A stretch of 64,000 bases of DNA from a virus. The position numbers and the translations under genes are program-made. The stretch is taken from IMG/VR virus record IMGVR_UViG_3300042482_001026, positions 1-64,000 of that record; one strand, given 5' to 3'. Below the pieces are notes generated by a model. The model worked only from the letters and a program-made list of their open reading frames with translations, was not told the DNA's origin and made no database searches. Below are positions 1-8,115 of the stretch, piece by piece (within the stretch, counting starts at the first letter, position 1; every line of letters begins with the position of its first letter).

Positions 1-123
1 CAATCTTTCTTGGTTGGTGGCAACAGATGATTTAAGGTCAGTCAGATCTTTCGTGATATGCAATACGTTGTTGGACGTGGTTGTAATCAGCGAGATCATT
101 TCCTGTGTTGCTGACGGTGCCAT
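1..123 (-). CDS. partial CDS, possible coiled-coil protein (N-terminus only)
   Basis: The first 41 codons of a gene that runs off the left edge. The ATG at 123 is preceded by GGAGG with 8-nt spacing, a strong ribosome-binding site. The visible peptide begins MAPSATQEMISLITTTSN and continues with a polar, helix-prone stretch (LTDLKSSVATNQERL). That pattern of short helical segments resembles small phage proteins with a coiled coil before a membrane anchor, such as XhlA-type proteins, but too little is visible to assign it. The next 258 nt (124-381) hold no reading frame I would defend. Confidence 0.6.
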   Translation of the reverse strand, partial: MAPSATQEMISLITTTSNNVLHITKDLTDLKSSVATNQERL

Positions 124-381
124 CAGTCGTGCCTCCAAGAAAGTCCGTTGAATAGATCTCTTCGAGTTCCCCACTGCCCGAAGTACCGATGCTTGTACAA
201 GACAAGCCGAAGGGGCGCTAAAAGGCGTGCGTTCCCTTCACCACCTCGATCCCGGTCTTCTCACCATGGACCGTCCCATGAATACGCATAAAGCGAATTC
301 CACATCACCAACCGACGCCTGCGGTAAACCTATCCAACAGACTTAATGATTGTAACTTAAATGCGCAAATAAGAAAACGCA

Positions 382-1284
382 CTAGACCGGTTCTATATTC
401 TCACGCACCACATCAGCCATTTCCTGCTTAATTATTCCATCCACGTTTTGGCTTATCCAATAATTTTCCGTAGGAACGTCGTAAGTAAATGCGTGTCCGT
501 CGGAGCCTTCTATGTCCACGCTTATGCCATTCCATTTAAAGGCAGACAACATGTTTACTACCGTCTCTTTATTTTCTTGCAACCACGCGGAAGTACGCGT
601 GCCTTTTGATGCAACTGATAATTGCCTGTAATAGTCAAAAGGCTTGATGTGTCCGGAGAAATGAATCCCTGCAACGAAAAGCAGTTCCTTTGTGCGCAGT
701 AAATTGAATTTGATTGTGTTGAAATTATTGGCGAAGTAATTAACTATCTGTCCTGAAGGATATTGTCTGATCGTTGCATCCAATGGTGGCAACATGTCCC
801 TAGCCATAATTAATGACGGAGAACAACATCTTTGCTGGGCAGGTGACGTAGGATCAGCTAATAAAAAGTCCACAATAAACAGTTCGTTGGAATCGTGGTA
901 ATGGTATGCGGCGTGAGCCAGTACCGTTGCACCTGTCTGCCCTAAGCGTAATTGCCCTTCCATCTGCACAGCCAAGCGTGTGGGGGCACTCAAGTTGTCG
1001 TCATCCCACAAAGCCACATAATCTCCACGCGCAACGGCCAAGCCCTGCAACAAGCCGTCTAAAGCCTGCCTCGTGTGGGGCCTGAGTATGACCTTAATGT
1101 TTTGGTCGTCACACTGAGGATTATTGGTGACAAATGCTTGAATGCGTAATGCGTGCTTGGGGTCGTGCGTGATAATGATCAATTCTTTGCGCAAATAAGT
1201 TTGAGCACAATAATTGAAAATAGCGCGCTGAAGATGTGGAAAGCGAATTGGTAACGTCGGACAAATACATGACACCAATGTCAT
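382..1284 (-). CDS. family 2-like glycosyltransferase (GT-A fold)
   Basis: A 300-aa protein opening with VSCICPTLPIRFPHLQRA, the typical GT2 first strand and nucleotide-binding loop. The metal-binding motif is WDDDN at residues 93-97, inside ARGDYVALWDDDNLSAP, which fits a DxD glycosyltransferase. It probably transfers a sugar from a nucleotide donor in the host cytoplasm; donor and acceptor cannot be read. The start overlaps the stop of the upstream gene as ATGA at 1281-1284, so the two are translationally coupled. It is the last gene of the sugar cluster before a 258-nt gap. Confidence 0.8.
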   Translation of the reverse strand: MTLVSCICPTLPIRFPHLQRAIFNYCAQTYLRKELIIITHDPKHALRIQAFVTNNPQCDDQNIKVILRPHTRQALDGLLQGLAVARGDYVALWDDDNLSAPTRLAVQMEGQLRLGQTGATVLAHAAYHYHDSNELFIVDFLLADPTSPAQQRCCSPSLIMARDMLPPLDATIRQYPSGQIVNYFANNFNTIKFNLLRTKELLFVAGIHFSGHIKPFDYYRQLSVASKGTRTSAWLQENKETVVNMLSAFKWNGISVDIEGSDGHAFTYDVPTENYWISQNVDGIIKQEMADVVRENIEPV

Positions 1285-1919
1285 AAATCCACCCCAATAG
1301 AATTGTCGGCAATTGATTGAATCAAATCTAATTCAGTTTTATTGGTTACGTTTAACGTTTCTATTAACTGCACAGGTACACGCATTCTTTTATCCGTCAG
1401 TTGCACACAAAACGTATTTTCCGAGAAATCAAAAGAAGAATCAAAGGCAAGTACGTTTTCTAACCAATATCCCGAACGCGTTAAACGTACGGCACCACTA
1501 TGAAAATCACTGTAGCCATCAAACTCTCTTACAAGTAATGACACTTTCCCATTGCGCGCCACTATGTTGTGTATGCAATGTTCAATGGAATTAGCCGTTA
1601 AGAAAGGCGTGACAGGTTTCCACACAAAGTATTTTTCATAATTAGTCGCCACATTGATTGCGCCACATGCTTCATAGAAACTCATGTTGGCAGGAATAAT
1701 GTCAATCAGAAACTGGTGTTGAGGGAAAATCTTTTCGATTAAGCGCTTATTCAATTTGTCATGAATTGCTGAGCTTGTCACGATTGCCACATTGTTGCTT
1801 ATGTTGCGTACATGGGCAAAGGCTGACGCCATACGCGCTAAAGCCGTAGATGCCACAGACGGGAATAAATCACGCTGGTAGTCTAAGGAATCAAGATAAA
1901 GAACAGATGTGGCACGCAT
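1281..1919 (-). CDS. cytidylyltransferase-like protein (CMP-sugar synthetase fold, degenerate N-terminus)
   Basis: A 212-aa protein. The segment around residues 95-117 (KPVTPFLTANSIEHCIHNI) matches the conserved 'SPFL...I..CI' stretch of acylneuraminate and KDO cytidylyltransferases. The C-terminus (NVTNKTELDLIQSIA) matches their 'dT.eDL..ae.i' ending. The glycine-rich N-terminal loop that binds CTP (usually GGSKRIP..N) is absent, so the protein may have lost activity or use another substrate. Its start forms TAATG with the upstream stop. A CMP-sugar would suit the two GT42-like proteins at 5799 and 8116. The family call is moderate and activity is inferred. Confidence 0.5.
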   Translation of the reverse strand: MRATSVLYLDSLDYQRDLFPSVASTALARMASAFAHVRNISNNVAIVTSSAIHDKLNKRLIEKIFPQHQFLIDIIPANMSFYEACGAINVATNYEKYFVWKPVTPFLTANSIEHCIHNIVARNGKVSLLVREFDGYSDFHSGAVRLTRSGYWLENVLAFDSSFDFSENTFCVQLTDKRMRVPVQLIETLNVTNKTELDLIQSIADNSIGVDL

Positions 1920-2722
1920 TAAAATAAGTCTCTTGCTTGAATATCCCGGCGAACATCTTCAGGAAGCTCTGCCAGTACTTTGTTTAATTGGAACACGCGG
2001 TCAACAATTGTTTTGTTGGGTAAACGAAATACCGTGGGATAATGCCGAGAAGATGGTAACTCAAGAAATGACAATACTTCAGTCAATACATTATCAAAGT
2101 TAAAGTACAAATCGTGATAATTGATTTTGCACATATCTCCGCTTACTTGATTTATTCTGTCTCGTGTTGCCATGTGTTCTTGTACAAAATCCGTCACTTC
2201 TTCTACGTCTAACCAGATACGGGGAGGTATAACGGTTTTTAGTTTTCTTGTGCGCTGACAATACACATTTGTTTTTTCAGCTTGCTTCTTAGATACGTAA
2301 CACATGAGGGGATTACGTTCGACATGAATTACGCAAAAATCACCTTCATTGGTTGACTCTTTGAGTAAATCGAAAAGATCGTGTTTGCGCAGTTCGTCGT
2401 ACGTTATGCGAATGCCGATTGTTTTTTCACCGCGTACTGGTCGATCAAATATGCGGTTTTTTAAAAAGTAATGCGCGCTATTCTCTTCGGGATCAAAAGG
2501 CATGCCTCGATGTTCAAAATAAGAACGATATGCTTTAGTTCGCGTCGCAGTGTCAGCATTCAATAAGTGCATATGCATTGCTAAAGATGGGACCGCAGCT
2601 AACGCAGTGTGCAACGGAAACGTACCTGCCCGAACATCGCCCACAAGAACGAAGTTCAGGCATTGAATTTTTTCAATCAAGCCGTGGCTAATTTTTGGTT
2701 CAGCCGGCACAGGTTGTCTCAC
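1919..2722 (-). CDS. sulfotransferase-family protein
   Basis: A 267-aa protein with the layout of PAPS-dependent sulfotransferases. Near the N-terminus, VGDVRAGTFPLHTAL (about 27-41) resembles the 5'-phosphosulfate loop (G..RSGTT.L). VIHVERNPLMCYVS (about 131-144) resembles the 3'-phosphate motif (R.P...S), and a later Y.DL..NFDNVLTEVLSFLEL stretch is the usual C-terminal helix. It would move sulfate from PAPS to a sugar or other hydroxyl. The start is GTG and overlaps the upstream stop as GTGA; the ribosome-binding site is weak, so coupling is likely. The lysine-for-arginine pattern of the first loop is atypical. Confidence 0.65.
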   Translation of the reverse strand: MRQPVPAEPKISHGLIEKIQCLNFVLVGDVRAGTFPLHTALAAVPSLAMHMHLLNADTATRTKAYRSYFEHRGMPFDPEENSAHYFLKNRIFDRPVRGEKTIGIRITYDELRKHDLFDLLKESTNEGDFCVIHVERNPLMCYVSKKQAEKTNVYCQRTRKLKTVIPPRIWLDVEEVTDFVQEHMATRDRINQVSGDMCKINYHDLYFNFDNVLTEVLSFLELPSSRHYPTVFRLPNKTIVDRVFQLNKVLAELPEDVRRDIQARDLF

Positions 2723-3627
2723 GTGGGGACCGGCACCACATTGGATGCTGACGGGGTTAATTCGTCGCTAGGTATTTTATACCCGAAACTAACTAGAATT
2801 TCTTTTAAGCGTTGCACCATGGCAGCACTTGGTAAAGAAATCGAATTACTTTCGTGTTTGCCGTGCATGAATATTTCCGGCCTCGTAATATTGAGTCCGT
2901 GATGAACCGCAACCATGTACATACAGTAAGGGAACGCAACGTTATTAACCAATACCGTCTTGTCTACCCAATACTTACGGTAGAAGTTTTCATCTTCAAG
3001 CGTATCTGTGGAATATCGTTGGTCTGTCTTTGGGAAAATCAACGTACTGGGATGGCCGTATGACGTACGCAAAAAGGCAGATGGCATGAAAGGCATATTG
3101 TCTTGATTTGACTTTAAACGCAACAGTACTTGAGTAGACAACATGATGGCTTTGCCGGGCTCTGCAAAACCCATCTGATATGCCAACAGATGTGGATCTC
3201 GGTAATCATCGTCATCCCATTGCGCAATCCACGCCTTGGTCGCTCTATCGATTCCAATGTTGCGCATTGCTCCCACAGACAGATCTGTTTGCTTTACTGA
3301 AATTTCGTGCAGCGATGGATGTTCTGAATCAAGCAACGCAGTACCCGTAGCATTAACAATCACCAATTCCTTGTCAGGGTAACGTTGCTGCAAGAACCTA
3401 TTGATGCACGCTCTAGCCATGGTGCGCCGTCGTGGATCAGCAACAGGCATGATGCAAGAAACACCGTAGCTGGACGCAGGTGTCGCAGCTACGGTTGTTG
3501 GCGCAAAGTTAGAACTAGGAGGTACAGGCAAACCTTTGGACAAGGCCTCTAACTGCTCTCTTGTCGCATTGGGGAACATGTCAAACATGCTAAGAGTCGC
3601 TTTACTCGAAACAATCTGCCCGGCCAT
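2719..3627 (-). CDS. family 2-like glycosyltransferase with N-terminal extension
   Basis: A 302-aa protein. Residues 1-54 are a low-complexity leader (FDMFPNATREQLEALSKG, then Pro/Ala/Ser-rich). The GT-A domain starts at GVSCIMPVADPRRRTMARAC and carries the DxD-type motif WDDDDY at 137-142, with SVGAMRNIGIDRA before it as in other GT2 enzymes. AGGAGG lies 5 nt before the ATG. It follows the metacaspase gene after 31 nt and is coupled to the sulfotransferase. It is about 30% identical in layout to the gene at 382, which suggests the two are distant paralogs. Confidence 0.8.
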   Translation of the reverse strand: MAGQIVSSKATLSMFDMFPNATREQLEALSKGLPVPPSSNFAPTTVAATPASSYGVSCIMPVADPRRRTMARACINRFLQQRYPDKELVIVNATGTALLDSEHPSLHEISVKQTDLSVGAMRNIGIDRATKAWIAQWDDDDYRDPHLLAYQMGFAEPGKAIMLSTQVLLRLKSNQDNMPFMPSAFLRTSYGHPSTLIFPKTDQRYSTDTLEDENFYRKYWVDKTVLVNNVAFPYCMYMVAVHHGLNITRPEIFMHGKHESNSISLPSAAMVQRLKEILVSFGYKIPSDELTPSASNVVPVPT

Positions 3628-3658
3628 AAAACCTCCTAATTTTAAAAGCTACGTCAAA

Positions 3659-4456
3659 TTAAACAAAAGCAGGCGAGTCCTTGTCAATATATGTTCCGTT
3701 AAGTTCGGGAGACTGTGGATATTGCCAGCTAGGCAGCCGTTCACGAATGGCTTTGTATAGTTCGTAATAGGTGCCTGTGAAGTTGGCATTCAACACATCG
3801 AGTGCCGCGCGCGAAAATGCACCATTAGGTCTGCCGTTGAAACGGGCGTCACATGAGTATTCGGCATCACCACATCCAGAAAAATGGATAAAACCTTTAA
3901 CAGGTTGATCTCCAAAAGATGTAGGGGAAAACCTTTGAGCAATTTGAGCATTGTTTAAATCTTTTTGATCCGTAAAAATGTTGGCCGGAGGTATGTATCG
4001 GATGTGAGATACATATGACTCTGAGCCTTGCTGATTTCCGGCAAACCTAAACACAGTACCTGAGTGACAAGCGTCTGTGATAAACACAAGCTGCGCTCCG
4101 GGTTTGATTTCAACCCAGCATTCAGCCAGTTCGTCGTCTACAAGCAAACGATCGGCAGACATGTCATAGGGACAGAGACATTCATCACGGCCGTCTACTT
4201 CATCTCCCTGCATGTCGGGGATCCATGTACCGTGGCCTGCAAAGAAAACAACGCCCTTATCTCCCGGTTGTAACGACTGCACCAGTGTACGGATACCTGT
4301 GTATATTGCAGCCTTCGTAGCCGCTGAATCTAATAGTGTGGCAGTTGCGTAACCACGTATCGTTAGAAACTTAGCCCAATCCAACGCATCATTAACACAT
4401 CCGGCCAATGGTGCGGATGCATAAGAGTTGATACCAATGCACAATGCTTTTTTCAT
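3659..4456 (-). CDS. metacaspase-like cysteine protease (peptidase C14)
   Basis: A 265-aa protein with the caspase/metacaspase core. It opens with KKALCIGINSYASAPLAGCVND, the usual first strand plus 'L.GcvNDA' loop. The catalytic His is H75 in FFAGHG and the catalytic Cys is C130 in ITDACHSG. Between them is DEVDGRDECLCPYD, matching the metacaspase 'DG.DE.lcP.D' element that shapes the acidic S1 pocket. No signal peptide or extra domain is present; it is a bare p20/p10-type unit and looks catalytically intact. It sits between two glycosyltransferase genes with a clean ribosome-binding site (AAGGAG). Target unknown: virion protein processing, interference with a host suicide system, or host killing are all possible. 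Confidence 0.85.
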   Translation of the reverse strand: MKKALCIGINSYASAPLAGCVNDALDWAKFLTIRGYATATLLDSAATKAAIYTGIRTLVQSLQPGDKGVVFFAGHGTWIPDMQGDEVDGRDECLCPYDMSADRLLVDDELAECWVEIKPGAQLVFITDACHSGTVFRFAGNQQGSESYVSHIRYIPPANIFTDQKDLNNAQIAQRFSPTSFGDQPVKGFIHFSGCGDAEYSCDARFNGRPNGAFSRAALDVLNANFTGTYYELYKAIRERLPSWQYPQSPELNGTYIDKDSPAFV

Positions 4457-4467
4457 GGAAACACTCC

Positions 4468-5112
4468 TTAGTTATGCACAAACAAGGTAGCGTCCAATTT
4501 TCGAGCACGTTTTGCAGACGCAACCAGTGCTTCAATGTAAACCCCATCGCCGGAAAATGAGAAATCTGTCCATGGTACTTTGGCAATTAAATCTCGAGAT
4601 GCCATGAAACAACCTAGATCAATACGGCCTTTTTTAGGAGTCGTCAGGAACGGTTGCCATAGTCTGTGACTGTGTACCATGTCGCAGTACATGAAATCAC
4701 TTTTGGTACCTACGGCTTCAGCAAGCATCCATTCAAGAAACACAGGCATGTAATAATTGTCGTCGTTAGTGAAAACAATGTACTCAGGTTGTTGCACGGT
4801 ACTAGGTGAACCCTTGTACGTGAACGGAGCTAAAGCCTGTTCTCTTCTGTGAGGATGCCCGTGTTGTTTAGTGCGATTAGGCGTGCAAATAAAATCAATA
4901 CGCGGATCGAGAGTAATGTGGTTGGCAGGCAAGGCACTATCGACAGGGCCGTCATGCACGATCTTGACCGACCAGTTAGGATATGTCTGAGCCACAATTG
5001 AAGACAGGAAACACATCAACGCGTCTTGGCGCCTTGAGTCGTCGTTAAGGTACGACGCAACGACGATTCCAACTGTGGGACCATCTTTCAGTTTGGTCTT
5101 CCAGTAGCGCAT
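4468..5112 (-). CDS. family 2-like glycosyltransferase
   Basis: A 214-aa GT-A protein. TVGIVVASYLNDDSRRQDAL starts the fold, WSVKIVHDGPVD is the second strand with its acidic residue, and VFTNDDNYY at about 113-121 is the metal-binding site in the NDD variant. It is shorter than usual GT2 enzymes (250-300 aa) and seems to lack most of the C-terminal acceptor region, so it may be a minimal enzyme. It starts at an ATG behind AGGGATG and is followed by the metacaspase gene after 11 nt. Confidence 0.75.
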   Translation of the reverse strand: MRYWKTKLKDGPTVGIVVASYLNDDSRRQDALMCFLSSIVAQTYPNWSVKIVHDGPVDSALPANHITLDPRIDFICTPNRTKQHGHPHRREQALAPFTYKGSPSTVQQPEYIVFTNDDNYYMPVFLEWMLAEAVGTKSDFMYCDMVHSHRLWQPFLTTPKKGRIDLGCFMASRDLIAKVPWTDFSFSGDGVYIEALVASAKRARKLDATLFVHN

Positions 5113-5146
5113 ATGTCATCCCTGCCCTTAAAACGTTTGGCAATCT

Positions 5147-5779
5147 CTAGGCAGGATAGACAGTAACAACCTGTATGTCCAAACCATTTTTAGGAATATG
5201 ATCTATTGGCACTAACGGCAACCCAACATATTTTCCTTCACGGTTAATTTGTTCAACCAATGAGCGGCACCCAAAGTCCGTACGATTAATGTAATAATCG
5301 TCCATCAAAAATACATTTTCGGTTGCAATCAAATGTTCCAAATTCTTAAAATCTGACGCAATAGTTTCAAGGCTATGCCCGCCGTCAATGAAAATAAAGT
5401 TTGGTTTGAGCGAGGCTGGATCTTCTTTCCACGCCTTAAGCGTTTCCTGTGTATTACCTTTAAACAACTGCGCTCCCTTAAACCTTGCGCCATATTTTTT
5501 GCCGACAGTTTTTTGAAACACATCTTGTACCGCAGCAGTAGCCGCAGGCAGAGTACTTTTAGAGAACTCAGCTTTTGACATGTCAAGCGTCATATCTTCA
5601 AACAAATCAAAGCCAATATATGACGCTGTTTTGTTTGACCCGGCACTTAAAAAATAGTCCAGCATATTAGCGGCACGGACGCCGTTAAATGTACCAACTT
5701 CCAAGTACACGAAATTAGCTGTACGTGCAGCTAAATCATCAAGCTTGCGCAACAAATTTACATAACGACCGGCAAACAT
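5147..5779 (-). CDS. class I SAM-dependent methyltransferase
   Basis: A 210-aa protein with a Rossmann methyltransferase layout: VYLEVGTFNGVRAANML (about 24-40) is motif I (E.G...G), SYIGFDLF is the acidic end of strand 2, and NFIFIDGGHSLETIASD (about 127-143) is motif IV with the IDG.H signature seen in Methyltransf_24-type and small-molecule O-methyltransferases found in glycan clusters. LMDDYY follows. It probably methylates a sugar or a sugar-bearing acceptor. The start has AGGAG upstream. Substrate unknown. Confidence 0.75.
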   Translation of the reverse strand: MFAGRYVNLLRKLDDLAARTANFVYLEVGTFNGVRAANMLDYFLSAGSNKTASYIGFDLFEDMTLDMSKAEFSKSTLPAATAAVQDVFQKTVGKKYGARFKGAQLFKGNTQETLKAWKEDPASLKPNFIFIDGGHSLETIASDFKNLEHLIATENVFLMDDYYINRTDFGCRSLVEQINREGKYVGLPLVPIDHIPKNGLDIQVVTVYPA

Positions 5780-5798
5780 GGGGAACTCCTATATGTGT

Positions 5799-6503
5799 TT
5801 ATTTACTCGTATTCGGCGCAGTTCTAAGATAAGTACTTGTATCTTCGGGAGGCGGTAACCACGGTAAATTGAATTCAGTAAGAAGTCGTTTGTAATCTTC
5901 CTCGCCGTGTACCGCACCGATAAACGGACTTAGCGTAAACGTATTAATGCCACCTTGCCGCAAAATATTACGTATTTTGGCTGTACCCTGCCTGTACTCT
6001 TTGTAAACATCTTTGGGCGCTAATCCGTGAAACTTAACATGCTGATCGTGTCCGTGGTGTTCGCCGGCAAGATCTGTCATGTCTACACCGACTAAAAAAA
6101 TGTTCTTGGCACCCATCAACATTGCCATATGCATAGCTGTCTGTTGCACGCCGCACTCGATAAATAATGTATGTTCTTTAGGCGTGTAAAACAAATCGTA
6201 ATTTTTTTGCTCTGTGACAAAAACGTAATACTCAGGGTCGTCGTATTTTAAATGACGCATCGGTGTTTTTTTCTTAACAATCCATTGTGTGTGATTACGC
6301 GTGCGTGTCTTGTTGTACAGCTTAAGCAATTCTGGATGCACCGTAATGCTGTACGTCAAAGTCCTATAGCGCCACGCCTGATTTAATCCAAGCGTAATCT
6401 TGCCGTCTAAAATCTCTAAAGGGAATACGCGCATGCTGGGGCCTGTGCCCACAATGTAAATATCCTGACCTTTGTGTTTGTTGTATAAATCAGCAATGTG
6501 CAT
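5799..6503 (-). CDS. DUF115/GT42-like protein (sialyltransferase or MptE-like fold)
   Basis: A 234-aa protein starting IYIVGTGPSMRVFPL (15-29), the nucleotide-binding loop shared by GT42 sialyltransferases, DUF115 flagellin-modification proteins and MptE pyrophosphokinases. TLGLNQAWRY (38-46) corresponds to the conserved Asn-containing strand, and GVQQTAMHMAMLMGAKNIFLVGVDMTDL (118-145) is the family's second signature. GEHHGHDQHVKFHG supplies several histidines; GT42 enzymes use a histidine as base. It may use a CMP- or nucleotide-linked sugar, or act as a maf-like glycosyl carrier. A paralog lies at 8116-8724. Confidence 0.6.
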   Translation of the reverse strand: MHIADLYNKHKGQDIYIVGTGPSMRVFPLEILDGKITLGLNQAWRYRTLTYSITVHPELLKLYNKTRTRNHTQWIVKKKTPMRHLKYDDPEYYVFVTEQKNYDLFYTPKEHTLFIECGVQQTAMHMAMLMGAKNIFLVGVDMTDLAGEHHGHDQHVKFHGLAPKDVYKEYRQGTAKIRNILRQGGINTFTLSPFIGAVHGEEDYKRLLTEFNLPWLPPPEDTSTYLRTAPNTSK

Positions 6504-6505
6504 GA

Positions 6506-7312
6506 TTAAAAGATTCCTAACTTGCGGCCGTGCCTGCCTTTGTCGTGCGTGATGTAACCACGCAACGCACTGTTCTCGACAACATCTGCGTTGCCGGTAA
6601 CAGCTTCGGCAAGATCCACAGCACTGACACCGGGATCCAACAAAACCCTCTGAAGTTGCATACTGTCGTCCCAGCGATCTTCTTGTCTAAAGTCGCCGGA
6701 CGTATAACGAGCAATCAACTTTTCCAACAAAGCTTCGCCGTTGCCTTTAAGATTAAAACCGAAGACACCTGTTTCCATGACAGGCCGTTTGTTCTTAAGG
6801 TAAAACGCGTCTTTACCATTAAACCAACTATCAATGACTTGAGAAGAAACACTTGAAGTAAATACACAGTCGGCATCAATCCACAAGATGCTGGAATACT
6901 GCGTGTGCGTTTTGTGTCTCGCCAAGGCCACACGCAAAGTCACAATCTTACGAAACCAGCGCGCGGCATTGTAATTAAACCACGCGGCAGGACACTTAGG
7001 CTTATGGCTTTTACTGTTAGGGCCGTGAGGTCCCTTAGGGCACTTACACGCATTGTCAGATTTGCCACCGAATTGAATCGGAACGATGTCACTGTTTTTG
7101 TCTAACCACTGTTTAAGGAAATCATCGGCCAATACGTTGTGGTGCTGAAACAACGGCGACAAAGGTAACTGTTGGTAGTTAACATGTTCCAGACCCAACA
7201 GAAAATCAAAAGCGTTCTCGTTCTGTAAATAAGACTGCACCAACGGAATACCACTCTGATGTAGTATTCGGTCAGAGAAAGAAGTAACCCACAGCGGTTT
7301 AGGTCCAGCCAT
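6506..7312 (-). CDS. GT-A glycosyltransferase, WIDAD type
   Basis: A 268-aa protein. The metal site is WIDADCVF at 144-151, preceded by a helix rich in Arg/Lys (KIVTLRVALARHKTH), a layout seen in GT-A enzymes of GT34/GT8-like groups. Residues 83-110 contain a Cys/Gly/Pro/Lys-rich insertion (ACKCPKGPHGPNSKSHKPKC) that could bind metal or be a flexible loop. ETGVFGFNLKGNGEALLEKL resembles the acceptor region of these enzymes. AAAGGA precedes the ATG. Donor unknown. Confidence 0.7.
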   Translation of the reverse strand: MAGPKPLWVTSFSDRILHQSGIPLVQSYLQNENAFDFLLGLEHVNYQQLPLSPLFQHHNVLADDFLKQWLDKNSDIVPIQFGGKSDNACKCPKGPHGPNSKSHKPKCPAAWFNYNAARWFRKIVTLRVALARHKTHTQYSSILWIDADCVFTSSVSSQVIDSWFNGKDAFYLKNKRPVMETGVFGFNLKGNGEALLEKLIARYTSGDFRQEDRWDDSMQLQRVLLDPGVSAVDLAEAVTGNADVVENSALRGYITHDKGRHGRKLGIF

Positions 7313-7314
7313 GA

Positions 7315-8088
7315 TTACAATCCTTTGATGTGCTCGAGATAAATAGGATGCAGCCCATTCGTGTTGCGCCAGTCTTCCTTAACGTTGAACTTGGCAACAG
7401 CATCTTTAACCTCGGTCTCTGTAATAACTGCATTACGGTAGGCATGCTTAAATTCTTCTATCCACAAATACGCTAAGGGATGATCAGGTTTGTACCAAGG
7501 CTGTTCTGGCTCTTTGGTGTAATGCAACAATGCCGTGGTGTTGGGATTGTAAACGTTTAAATGATTCCATTCGATTGGTAAGATTCCCGGGGCAGGTTGC
7601 ATCCACTTAGCGTGCATAAAATCGGCATATGCTTGTTTGGTTGGATTTTTCTTTAGCCAATCAAACATGTAACGGCGGCTCCATTCAAAATAATTCTTGG
7701 CCTTAAGACAATCAATCACCATGACGGATGACTGTGGCCATGGCTTAGGATTGAATTTATCTGGTTGATATGTCATAGCTGCTGAGGTCTTATCCCTCAT
7801 AGCCTCAATGCCCATCTGCAACAAGCCTGCAATGTCTTTGAAAACAATCTGATCAGCATCCAGATAGATAGCGTGCCCTTGCCAGTTACACGCTTCGGGA
7901 ATCATCCATCTGCGTAACGAGAAACCTGTGCCGACTTGAATACCTTCTGTTGCGTATTCCCATTCAGCGCCAATCATAGGTGTGAACGTGACAATCGATG
8001 CTGTGCGGCGCTGAATGGAGTGTTGAAGAACTTTGCGCGCTATTTCGGTCTTAGGCTCGGTGCCAATAAACACCTTGATATCTGGCAT
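7315..8088 (-). CDS. GT8-like glycosyltransferase
   Basis: A 257-aa protein when started at the second in-frame ATG (8088), which has GGAG 8 nt upstream; the first ATG at 8094 sits only 2 nt after that site. IKVFIGTEPKTEIARKV is a typical GT8 opening, FSLRRWMIPE is the helix before the metal site, and AIYLDADQIVFKDI (about 73-86) is the DxD motif. TAAMTY and SSVMVID follow as in glycogenin-like folds. It is the second DAD-type enzyme in tandem with 6506. Substrate unknown. Confidence 0.75.
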   Translation of the reverse strand: MPDIKVFIGTEPKTEIARKVLQHSIQRRTASIVTFTPMIGAEWEYATEGIQVGTGFSLRRWMIPEACNWQGHAIYLDADQIVFKDIAGLLQMGIEAMRDKTSAAMTYQPDKFNPKPWPQSSVMVIDCLKAKNYFEWSRRYMFDWLKKNPTKQAYADFMHAKWMQPAPGILPIEWNHLNVYNPNTTALLHYTKEPEQPWYKPDHPLAYLWIEEFKHAYRNAVITETEVKDAVAKFNVKEDWRNTNGLHPIYLEHIKGL

Positions 8089-8115
8089 GCGCATTCTCCG
8101 TGGTTAAAGCGCATT

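Noticed and set aside
124-381. Short frames such as MRIHGTVHGEKTGIEV in the gap after the edge gene
   Set aside because: No clear ribosome-binding site, about 23 residues, and no coupling to a neighbour.
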